Positions 21,588-28,683 of a DNA stretch of 28,683 bases are shown here, one piece after another. Origin of the DNA: Patescibacteria group bacterium UBA3291 (GTDB lineage Bacteria > Patescibacteriota > Gracilibacteria > Absconditabacterales > Absconditicoccaceae); the NCBI GenBank assembly GCA_002361595.1, contig DETJ01000055.1, positions 1-28,683 of the forward strand. The letters run 5' to 3'. The notes beneath the pieces were generated by a model. That model was not told the origin of the DNA and ran no database searches. It worked only from the letters and a program-made list of their open reading frames with translations. Each line of letters opens with the position of its first letter. Position 1 is the first letter of the stretch. The translations under genes were made by a program, and so were the position numbers.

Positions 21588-22115
21588 ATGCAACTCAAAA
21601 ATTCAGTAAACAAAAGAGAAACTTCAAAATGAATTCCTCTAATCAATCATCGAAAATTGTGAAAATGTGTAATTTTAGTTAAGGAAAAAGTAAATTGAAA
21701 ATATGGATTACTATGATGATGAATAGATCCAGGTGAGTGAAAAGTTCAGGCTCTTAAAAGAGAATTAAGAGAAGAAATCTGATCATGATATAGAATTGAG
21801 AAGATGAAAGATTTAGTAAGATTCGAAACAAGTTCTCAGATTCATAATGTATTCACATTAAAATTATGATGAGAGTTTTATCCTGCTAGAAATGAAATTG
21901 CATGATTTGCATTTTATCCTCTCGAAGATAAGTATTCAAAAGAAAGGGAAGCTATCAGAAAAAATATGGAACCTTATGCTAAAATGGCATTAAATGAATT
22001 TAGGCATAATCATAATCGAAGAAGTTACGAAGTTAGTTCCCCAAGAATTGAATGAAAATATTTTGATCAATTTCATAGAGAATTGGATGCCCTAAAACAA
22101 CAAATTACAAAATAA
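21588..22115 (+). CDS. Nudix hydrolase, 175 aa
   Basis: Complete Nudix box (G-x5-E-x7-RE-U-x-EE-x-G) at about residues 45-66: GGIDPGE, seven residues, then RELREEIG. The two catalytic EE and the REL are present, and several box glycines, including the last, are TGA. The family hydrolyses nucleoside diphosphates linked to other groups; substrate cannot be read here. The N-terminus KRETSKGIPLINHRKLGKC precedes the strand of the Nudix fold (VILVKEKVNGKYGLLGGG). The C-terminal tail (150-175) is helical. It ends at a strong terminator and follows the FHA gene, so the two are probably co-transcribed. Confidence 0.93.
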
Positions 22116-22142
22116 AAAGGCTAGAAAATAACTAGCCTTTTT
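22114..22142. terminator. Bidirectional intrinsic terminator
   Basis: A perfect 11-bp stem AAAAAGGCTAG / CTAGCCTTTTT with loop AAAATAA, overlapping the stop of the Nudix gene (TAA 22113-22115) and the stop of the convergent minus-strand gene (TAG 22121-22123). Confidence 0.93.
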
Positions 22143-22600
22143 TTGATTAATTCTAAATTTCCCATGATTTGTTTTGCTTCATCGCACTTTTTCTCAAATT
22201 CATTTATCTTAATTGATAGCCAACCAATTCCCATTTCTTCCTTCCAGACGAGTTGCTTGCATTCATCCGAAGTGAATTTTTTTGAGCCTTGTGTAAGAAA
22301 TTCATTCTTAATCTTTTCACATTCCAATTTCATATCAGAATAAAATTCTAAATCTCGCTTTGTGAGTAGAACTTTATCTCTAATTGTAGATTTGATGACA
22401 TTTCTACGAACTAAGAGAAAAGATTCAGGGACAATTAGTACAGCGGCTACGCAACCGAAAATTTCAGTCACCTTATCACTACCAGAGTATAAAAACACGA
22501 TGAACAGTGCTGCTAAGCAAACAAATTCAAACACGCTAAATATCTTTCGTAAACGAAGATATTTTTGAAGTTCTAATTCTAAATTTTTCATTACTTCCAT
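22121..22600 (-). CDS. Two-span membrane coiled-coil protein, 159 aa
   Basis: Starts MEVMKNLELELQKYLRLRK. Two hydrophobic spans near residues 21-40 (VFEFVCLAALFIVFLYSG) and 47-63 (IFGCVAAVLIVPESFLLV) are followed by about 95 residues of charged coiled coil (SDMKLECEKIKNEFL, EFEKKCDEAKQIM). Two N-terminal spans plus a helical tail recall SLATT-type effector membrane domains, but the match is too weak to name. All six glycines are GGN; none is TGA, unlike almost every neighbour. TAG stop lies inside the shared terminator. Confidence 0.85.
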   Translation of the reverse strand: MEVMKNLELELQKYLRLRKIFSVFEFVCLAALFIVFLYSGSDKVTEIFGCVAAVLIVPESFLLVRRNVIKSTIRDKVLLTKRDLEFYSDMKLECEKIKNEFLTQGSKKFTSDECKQLVWKEEMGIGWLSIKINEFEKKCDEAKQIMGNLELIKKRLVIF

Positions 22601-22659
22601 AACTTTCAGCTTTTATTTTATTTTACATTAATTTTGTTTTTAATAAGTATTTCAGATAC

Positions 22660-24207
22660 TTAATCCCTAGTAATCATTTTTACAAAAATTTCTGTAGGCA
22701 CTTCTACATTTCAAATAGCTTTCATTCTTTTCTTTCACTCCTTTTGTTTTTGAAGGAGCTTTCTTTTTCTGGAAACATCTCAACCATAACATTTAGCCAA
22801 AACATCTTTTTTCATAGCTGAAATCGTTTCACGAGCAATTATTTTTGTTCCAAGTCCTGCCTGAATAGGTATAGCAAAAAGCTGTCTCGGAATCAGAGTT
22901 TTTAGCTTCTCTACAGCATCACGTCAAAGATAATAAGCTTTATCTCTATGAACAACCCAAGTCAAAGCCTCTACTCTTTCATTATTTATAAATATATCCA
23001 ACTTAACCAAATCCGACTGTTCATATCACTTAAATTCATAGTTCATGGTTGCATATCACTTTGTAGCAGATTTTAACCTATCATAAAAATCAATAATAAT
23101 TTCTCACATTGGCAAATTATAATGCCAAACTACACGGCTTTCATCCAAATACTCCATAGATTTTAAATTTCATCTATATTCCTGAGACAAAGCCATCACA
23201 TTTCAAGCATATTCTTTCGGTCAAACAATTTCAACTTCTGCAATAGGTTCAAAAATTTTATCAATCATTCACTGATCAATCATTTCAGATCATGATTTAA
23301 CCACAATCCATGGTTGGAATTCTTTCGCAAGTTTCGCCCAAAAAGTTTCTTCTTGCATTACAGAAGTAATTCACTGATTATCTTCTAAGCGCTGTTTTTG
23401 ACGGTGTGTAAGTTTAATTCAGATTTCTTTCAAAACATATTGGTATAAACCAGATTGAACCAGACTTTTCAAATTTGCTCAAGTTTTGATTTGTGGGATA
23501 TTCAGATTTTTAGATTTTACTAAATATAACACAGTTGGAATAGTAAAAATTGTATCTAGTCCATATTCTCTCCAAAGTCTCTCTTTGATAATATCCATAT
23601 GAAGCATTCCCAAAAAACCACAGCGGAACCCTAATCCTAATGCTCAAGAATCCTCCATTTCATACTCGATTGCGCTATCATTCAACGAAAGCTTTTCTAG
23701 ACTATCTTTCAATTTATCATATTCAGTAGAATCGATAGGATAGACTCACGCATAAACGAAAGGAGTCATTTTCTTAAATCCAGGAATGATATAATCCTGA
23801 AACAAATTTACATTTTTTTCTTCACTATCAGATTTTTGTAATTCTATTTTTTGTAGCTCTTGTTTTAAAGATCCGTAACCACTTACCATTGTATCTCAAA
23901 TCTTTACATCTCTAACTGATTTTTCTCAAGTCATAATATATCAAATCTGACCTTCAGACAACTGAGTATCAGTTTTATAATCAGGCTGAAAATATCCAAC
24001 TTCAGTTGGAGTAAATTCTGTTTGAGAGTGGATTAGATAAACTGGATTTCACGCTTTAAAACATCAATCTACTACCTTCACGTAAGCCAATACTCATTTA
24101 TATGAATCAAAAACTGAATCAAAAATCAATGCTCTTGATAGAGATTTTTCGTTTATATTATTTCAATTCAATTTAACCATGTGCATTTCTAAATTTAAAC
24201 TAAACAT
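22660..24207 (-). CDS. LepA/EF4-like protein lacking the GTPase domain
   Basis: A 515-aa protein that starts MFSLNLEMHMVKLNG and enters LepA domain II directly at about residue 22 (RALIFDSVFDSYKGVLAYVK). Domain III follows (EMEDSGALGLGFRCGFLGML, near 180-205), then domain V and the LepA-specific C-terminal domain (EIVGPKEYAGNVMALSQEYR; AGLGTKIIARETISAMKKDV; LAKCYGGDVSRKRKLLQKQK). No P-loop, switch or NKxD motifs exist: the roughly 180-residue G domain is absent, and the 84 bp upstream hold only a promoter and terminator. About 60 extra residues sit between domains III and V. LepA normally back-translocates or remodels ribosomes using GTP; here the role must differ, or the G domain is encoded elsewhere. 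Confidence 0.92.
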
Positions 24208-24247
24208 AATTATAAAAATTGGTTATTATATTTCAATTATAAATAAA

Positions 24248-24276
24248 AATCGCGCCAAAATATTTTAAGCACGATT
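24248..24276 (-). terminator. Intrinsic terminator after the 70-aa gene
   Basis: On the minus strand: AATCGTGC, a 13-nt loop, GCGCGATT (one G-U pair), then TTTTATTT. It separates the 70-aa gene from the LepA-like gene, whose own start lies 41 bp further on. Confidence 0.75.
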
Positions 24277-24290
24277 CAAATGATAGGATT

Positions 24291-24503
24291 TTACTGACTA
24301 ATAAGTCGATGATACTCCGCCTTGATTGTTTCAATATTCATGAAACCAGTATCAAAGCTACCTAGGTCTGCAGTCGGTGCAAATTTTTTTAATGAATACA
24401 TAAGTTTTATACAAAGTGCACGTCCACACCCCTTAACATTACCGTTCTCATCAAAAACGGCTTGATAATCATTTTTTAATTCTTCTAATTCTTTCTTTGC
24501 CAT
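24291..24503 (-). CDS. Small basic protein, 70 aa, own transcription unit
   Basis: MAKKELEELKNDYQAVFDEN begins a 70-aa protein with a Gly/Cys-rich turn (GNVKGCGRALCIKLMYSLKK, residues 22-41), two cysteines and a C-terminal helix (IETIKAEYHRLIS). No family recognised. All its glycines are GGN; no TGA occurs. It has the most consensus-like promoter in the window (24537-24565), a palindrome across the spacer, a short leader and its own terminator, so it looks like a well-expressed, regulated monocistronic gene. Regulator or nucleic-acid-binding roles are possible but not shown. Confidence 0.82.
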   Translation of the reverse strand: MAKKELEELKNDYQAVFDENGNVKGCGRALCIKLMYSLKKFAPTADLGSFDTGFMNIETIKAEYHRLISQ

Positions 24504-24536
24504 AGTTCTTTAGTTTTTTTGTTTCACACAAAACTC

Positions 24537-24565
24537 ACTATATACAAATGTATATATAAAGTCAA
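24537..24565 (-). promoter_or_regulatory. Strong promoter with overlapping palindrome
   Basis: On the minus strand: TTGACT (24560-24565), a 17-bp spacer, TATAGT (24537-24542), 34 bp before the ATG at 24503. ATATACA / TGTATAT with a 2-bp centre (24540-24555) overlaps the -10 and most of the spacer, a typical repressor-operator position. Confidence 0.8.
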
Positions 24566-24576
24566 TACTTGAATTT

Positions 24577-25206
24577 TTATTTAATAGTAATACTTGGCTC
24601 CATCATATAATTTGGAGCTATAGATTTTAATACTTTTAATTCAAATTCATCGATAGAAATCCACTTTCACTCAGCTGTTTTATCATCAATCAAATAAATA
24701 TCTGTTCAATTAAGCAAAGTATGATATTTTAAATATCCATTCATCCACTCAGGATAATATTCCTTATCTTCCACATCTTCAACAAACACATTTTCAATAT
24801 TGTTCATTTCATCCAAATCTTTCAACTCATTAAATGAATATTGTCAGATTTTTTCATTTTCTTCAAAATTTCGCAGTCGAATATTTCTTTTTTGTCAGAT
24901 ATAAATTACTCAATATTTAGGTAAAAATCACTTTTCATAAGCTCTTTTATATAAATCAATTTTTGAAATATTATAAAAATTAATCTGATTCTCTAATAAT
25001 GTATTTAGTATATTCAGGCACAAGGTCCCGACTCTCAGATTAGTAAATCCACCAGGTCAATTTAAAACAATCACATTGTCAAATCATTTTTCTCTGTAAA
25101 GATTTATCAGTTCTTTTCACAATAATTCTTCCACATGGTCACGAGGAATGCTAATTTTATAATTATCCCCAGTATCAATCAGTACTGAATCTATAGATAT
25201 ATTCAT
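24577..25206 (-). CDS. tsaB: TsaB-like tRNA t6A biosynthesis protein
   Basis: A 209-aa protein with the TsaB signature VLNGPGGFTNLRVGTLCLN at about residues 48-66, equivalent to GPGSFTGLRIG of TsaB. The start, SVLIDTGDNYKISI, corresponds to the first ASKHA strands (LAIDTS). TsaB works with TsaD and TsaE to place threonylcarbamoyl on A37 of ANN-decoding tRNAs. The second half is diverged and Asn/Asp-rich. One of the signature glycines is TGA, others GGN. It is 39 bp downstream of the MIP18-like gene. Confidence 0.85.
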
Positions 25207-25245
25207 AAAAATAGTTTTTCAGTTCATATTCAATTCACGACTAAA

Positions 25246-25569
25246 TTATAAAAACATTTTCTGCAAATCTGGATCTTTAATCATGCTAGGACTCCACATC
25301 GGGTCAAAACTTACAATAATATTAACTTCCCAATTTGGAATAATATCCAAAACTGCATTTTTCACCAATTCCATAATCATATCGGCCATTGGACAAGTTG
25401 GGGTAGTGAAAGTCATAGTTATGTCACAAATTTGATTTTTTTCTTTTAAATTAACTTCATAAATTAATCCAAGAGTATACATATCAACCAAAGGGAACTC
25501 TGGATCGTAAACAGTTTTTAATTTTTCTATTATTTTTTCCTTTAATTCTTTATTCTGATTTTTTCACAT
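25246..25569 (-). CDS. MIP18/SufT-family Fe-S assembly protein
   Basis: A 107-aa protein of the DUF59 (MIP18/PaaD/SufT) family. It has DPEFPLVDMYTLGLIYEVNL near residues 23-42, the invariant cysteine in TFTTPTCPMADMI near 55-67, and a VSFDPMWSPSMIKD finish near 88-101. Family members help load or mature iron-sulfur clusters on client proteins; RecG/UvrC-type repair proteins and the UvrC cysteine cluster in this window are possible clients, by inference. The start at 25569 (MGKNQNKELKEK) uses TGA as the second codon and overlaps the upstream gene by 20 bp, indicating translational coupling. Confidence 0.93.
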
Positions 25570-25948
25570 TTTTCGAACTATCCATCATCAAGAAATAAAG
25601 CAATAATATAAATGCTCACAAAATAATTAATCCTCGCATTTTATTCCAATTTCACATAAGAATCAATATAATATTTATCAACGCATACATTCCAAAAAGA
25701 AATGATAATTTATAGCTTTCAGATTCAGGAGAATTCTGAATATTTTTATTTTTAAATGCTTTTTGAATAAACAAAAAGAAGAAAAAGCTGACTCACCGAG
25801 CGACCAAAAAACATCAAACTAACAAAATTCAGATTGCTACGAATGGATCCTCAAAAACATTAATTGCAGCATAGTCAACGAATAATATTATTAATCCGAC
25901 AATTAATTTTATCAAAGATAAATATTTATAAAAATTTGACTGAATCAT
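25550..25948 (-). CDS. Four-span membrane protein, 132 aa
   Basis: No family recognised. Hydrophobic spans near residues 12-28 (LIKLIVGLIILFVDYAA), 36-62 (VAIGILLVGCFLVARGVSFFFFLF), 80-98 (FLFGMYALINIILILMG) and 102-120 (GLIILGAFILLLYFLM), ending with a short charged tail. The start is ATG at 25948; the ATG at 25964 hits a stop at once. It lies 27 bp after the upstream membrane-protein gene and overlaps the MIP18-like gene, so it is part of the operon. Confidence 0.83.
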
Positions 25949-25975
25949 TATTTTAGGAATTCATAATTAAATTAA

Positions 25976-26821
25976 TTATTTCATATCTACATTTACATCC
26001 TCTTCTTCCTTAGTTTTTCTCTCTTCTTCCTTTCTACGTTCTTCTCTAAGTTCATTTAATGAAGGTAAATAGAATGGATTATTTCACCATTCATAGAATT
26101 TATAATATATAGCATCCCATATTCACGATCAAATAGCTACCATAACATATGCAACCATAGAAGAGGCAATAATAAGCAAAATGTTAACATCTTTTCACAT
26201 TGTACTAACAATTACAAGATGAACTACAACTGCTAAAATAGTTCACAAAGTGTTTCACATTAAACTTGAAGCTGAATAGTTTGGTTGAGATAAAAAGTCT
26301 ATTAAATTTTTTGATATAAATAGCTGGAATATAATTTGGAATCACAACATAGTATATAAAGCAACCATATTATCACTAAACAATAAGTATGGGACAAAGA
26401 AGAATATGAAGATAATTAGAGATGAAGTAAAGATTAATCCAGCCATTTTACTGAAACTATAATATCTTTTGCTGAAAAATATATTGTACAATAAGGCTAA
26501 TGCTAGATTTCATACAAATCCAACAACAAATCCAACAACAGGTAAAAGTACTCAAATAAGAGAATTTACACCATCACCAGATTCTGTTAATCATCAAAGA
26601 GCTGATAAAGTAGCAAATAACAACGCAGCTACACAAATTCATACGACTGCACCTAAGAGAATCTTACCAAAAAAAGATCAAGCAGTAACATCACTTGGAG
26701 CATTATCAAACATTGAAATATCAGGCTTTTTTAAATTTTTTTGCCCTTGTATAGAGTCTTGTCAAACTTGTGTACTTCCAATTGGAGAAATGTTTCACAA
26801 ATTTTGGTTTAATTCATTCAT
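25976..26821 (-). CDS. Polytopic membrane protein, 281 aa
   Basis: No family recognised. A soluble, Gln/Asn-rich N-terminus of about 45 residues (MNELNQNLGNISPIGSTQV) is followed by six or so hydrophobic spans, starting FFGKILLGAVVGICVAALLF near residue 50 and LLPVVGFVVGFVGNLALALL near 90. The C-terminus is a highly charged Glu/Arg/Lys helix (LREERRKEEERKTKEEED). The soluble-Pro/Gln start and multi-span core look like a Yip1-type fold, which is a guess. Spaced 30 bp from the lipoprotein gene upstream. Confidence 0.83.
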
Positions 26822-26851
26822 TATTAATTAATTAATTATGGTTAAAAGTTA

Positions 26852-27418
26852 TTAATTTACATTCTCAAGCATATTTACAGCAGAAGTATGTGATGATGAG
26901 TCTTCTGTAATGTAGGATATTAATTCCACATTATAACCATTTGGTATAAATAATTGACTAACATATACTAAAGGAACCTCATCTATAAATCATTCTGTAA
27001 TTTTATAATCCACCAGCACTGCATTTACAATTTCTGATTTTTTTTTCAATGTTATTTGAGCCTTTTTTATATCAGACAGAGTCAATCATTGCTTTTCTAA
27101 AGTATCCAAATTGTTTTGAGCAAAAGCATTAATTCATAATCATTGATTAAACTTTTCGGCTATTAGAAGAGAATCTCTATATTGTATACCGTCTCATAAT
27201 TCTTGGTATAGATCAATAATTTCATTTAAATCATCAGTTTTTAATGCAACTTTTCATAAATCTACATCTCAATTATACATTAAACTATATCATGCAACGT
27301 TTGTAATGTATTTACCTTCACCATCTCAATCAGATCCGCATCAAACTAAAACAAAACAAACGGATGAAATAGATAATAATGTGGCTAATAATTTTAGATT
27401 TTTTAATATATTTCACAT
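26852..27418 (-). CDS. Lipoprotein, 188 aa
   Basis: MGNILKNLKLLATLLSISSV leads into VCFVLVGCGSDGDGEG, a lipoprotein signal with lipobox VLVGC (glycine TGA) and a typical acidic, flexible start of the mature protein. The mature domain carries helical Asn/Gln-rich segments (EKFNQGLGINAFAQNN, EKQGLTLSDIKKAQITLKKK). The start codon is one base after the stop of the upstream small membrane protein, so the two are coupled. Function unknown. Confidence 0.85.
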
Positions 27419-27419
27419 A

Positions 27420-27725
27420 TTAAGCAGGTATAATAATATATAATAAAGCAAAAACAATTCATAATATAGAACCTATTAAAAATGACCTAGTTGCTATACG
27501 CTCTTTATTTATGTCTTCTTTATATTTTTCATTCCCAACCCAAAATGTCGCTATAAGATATCACATCATTAGACCACAAAACACTAAATATCAGGGTATA
27601 AGTATAGTTTTAATTAACTTAAAAACACTTTCATCAAAAAGAACTTCACCTCTTAGATAGACAATTCAAGTTACGATAGTTAAAAAGTAGAAGAATCATC
27701 TTAATACTTTGAATAAAGTTCGCAT
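27420..27725 (-). CDS. Small three-span membrane protein, 101 aa
   Basis: MRTLFKVLRGFFYFLTIVTG starts the first span; two more lie near residues 40-62 (TILIPGYLVFCGLMMGYLIA) and 80-100 (FLIGSILGIVFALLYIIIPA), with a charged cytoplasm-like loop KYKEDINKERIATR between. No family recognised. It begins 73 bp after the recG stop and runs into the lipoprotein gene. Confidence 0.82.
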
Positions 27726-27798
27726 TATGTTTTTACATACAAGTATAAAACTTACGGAAGAAATTGTAGGATTTTTATAAATAAAATCAAGTAAATTC

Positions 27799-28683
27799 TT
27801 ATGCTAAAATATCGCCAATTTTTTCATTCAAAAAGTTTTGCAAAGCTGGTAATTCATTCAGATCTGGATAGTGTTTCAAAATCCATCTAGCTCATTCCTG
27901 AACTTTTTCCAAGAACTTTAAGTCTGATAATATTTCAATTGGAATATCAGACTGTCATGATTGCATAGTTCCAAGGATTTCTCCAGAACCACGATTTTTC
28001 AAATCATATTCAGCTAATTTAAATCAATCTGAAACTTCTTCCATAATTTTCAATCTTTTGTAAGAATCTCAGGATTTCTTTTCAGTTTCTAAGAAACAAT
28101 AAGATTTTAATTCTGATCTTCAAATTCTTCATCTTAATTGATGCAACTGAGATAATCAAAATCTTTCAGCATTTTTTATTACCATTACAGTAGCTTCTGG
28201 AATATCTACTCACACCTCAATTACAGTAGTGGAAACTAATATTTTAGCTTTTCATTCTTTAAATTTTTGCATAACTTTATCTTTTTCTTTTGATGATAAT
28301 CTTCAATGCAATAACGCTATTTCATCATTTGGTAATTCTTCAAACAATCCACAGATTTCTGCATGAGCTGTTACAGCAGACTGCACTTCTTCCATTTTTT
28401 CAGAATCTTCAATTAGTGGCGTAACTATAAAAACTCTCTGTCACTGACCGATTTTTTGCAATATCCATGGTTTTAATTTCAACCATTCATTGGCAGAAAT
28501 AACTTTAGTATCGATTTTTTGTCTTCACTCAGGCAATTGATCAATGATACTCACATCGAATTCTCCAAAGAAAGCCAAAGCCATAGAACGAGGAATCGGA
28601 GTCGCAGTCATTTGTAAAATATGAGGGGAGTTGAATTTCTTAAATACTGCTCTCTGTTTTACTCCAAATTTATGCTGTTCATC
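27799..28683 (-). CDS. recG: ATP-dependent DNA helicase RecG, C-terminal part
   Basis: The window edge cuts this gene; 294 residues of the C-terminal helicase half remain. The visible part opens with motif II and its surroundings (DEQHKFGVKQRAVFKKF), then motif III (MTATPIPRSMALAFFGEF), PEGRQKID, motif V region (ILVSTTVIEVGVDIPEAT) and motif VI (HQLRGRIGRSELKSYCF). Both glycines of motif VI are TGA. The tail with DLKNRGSGEILGTMQSG is the RecG-specific TRG-containing end. RecG remodels stalled forks and branched DNA. The N-terminal wedge domain lies outside the window. Confidence 0.97.

Noticed and set aside
22114..22142. A repeat or attachment site, because of the perfect inverted repeat between convergent genes
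   Set aside because: Stem, short loop and flanking A/T tracts are fully explained by a bidirectional terminator; there are no direct repeats or integrase gene.
26469..26831. A 120-aa plus-strand open frame
   Set aside because: Antisense shadow of the polytopic membrane protein at 25976-26821, which is continuous when TGA is glycine.

Overview
The window is AT-rich bacterial DNA in which TGA reads as glycine. TGA falls in frame at invariant glycines of many conserved proteins: the GHPDK motif of MetK, motif VI (RGRIGR) of RecG, the Nudix box, the lipobox of a lipoprotein and the FHA core. Only TAA and TAG act as stops. This is genetic code 25, known from Candidatus Gracilibacteria and Absconditabacteria (SR1) in the Patescibacteria/CPR. 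All coordinates below come from re-reading the frames with TGA = Gly, so most genes are far longer than a standard-code translation would give.

Layout. (1) 9-3961, minus strand: rpoD, a membrane-anchored protein with a serpin-like C-terminus, then metK behind a highly structured 187-nt leader. (2) 4246-12531, accessory block: an unrecognised 514-aa protein with a possible frameshift near its end; one giant 1718-aa membrane/coiled-coil protein; and, convergent to it, two small helical proteins (98 and 306 aa). The giant gene and the convergent pair start from near-duplicate promoters that face each other across the block, with a perfect bidirectional terminator between them. (3) 12691-18440, plus strand, tightly spaced: lipoprotein, Wzx/MurJ-type flippase, uvrC without its C-terminal helix-hairpin-helix domain, 4-TM protein, second lipoprotein, HD-domain phosphohydrolase. 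(4) 18404-19537, minus: a protein with a Cys-His-Asp pattern like transglutaminase or arylamine N-acetyltransferase, overlapping the HD gene tail to tail. (5) 19959-22115, plus: FHA-domain protein and Nudix hydrolase. (6) 22121-28683, minus: recG (cut by the window edge), small membrane protein, lipoprotein, two more membrane proteins, a MIP18/SufT-like Fe-S protein, a TsaB-like protein, a 70-aa gene with its own strong promoter, a LepA homologue with no GTPase domain, and a 2-TM coiled-coil protein.

Housekeeping functions (SAM synthesis, sigma factor, repair, tRNA t6A modification, Fe-S assembly) are interleaved with envelope proteins that have no recognisable family, as expected for a small-genome, host-dependent or predatory CPR bacterium. 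The best candidates for something new are the LepA lacking its G domain, the metK leader RNA, and the promoter-matched module built around the giant protein. No tRNA, rRNA, CRISPR array or insertion sequence was seen.
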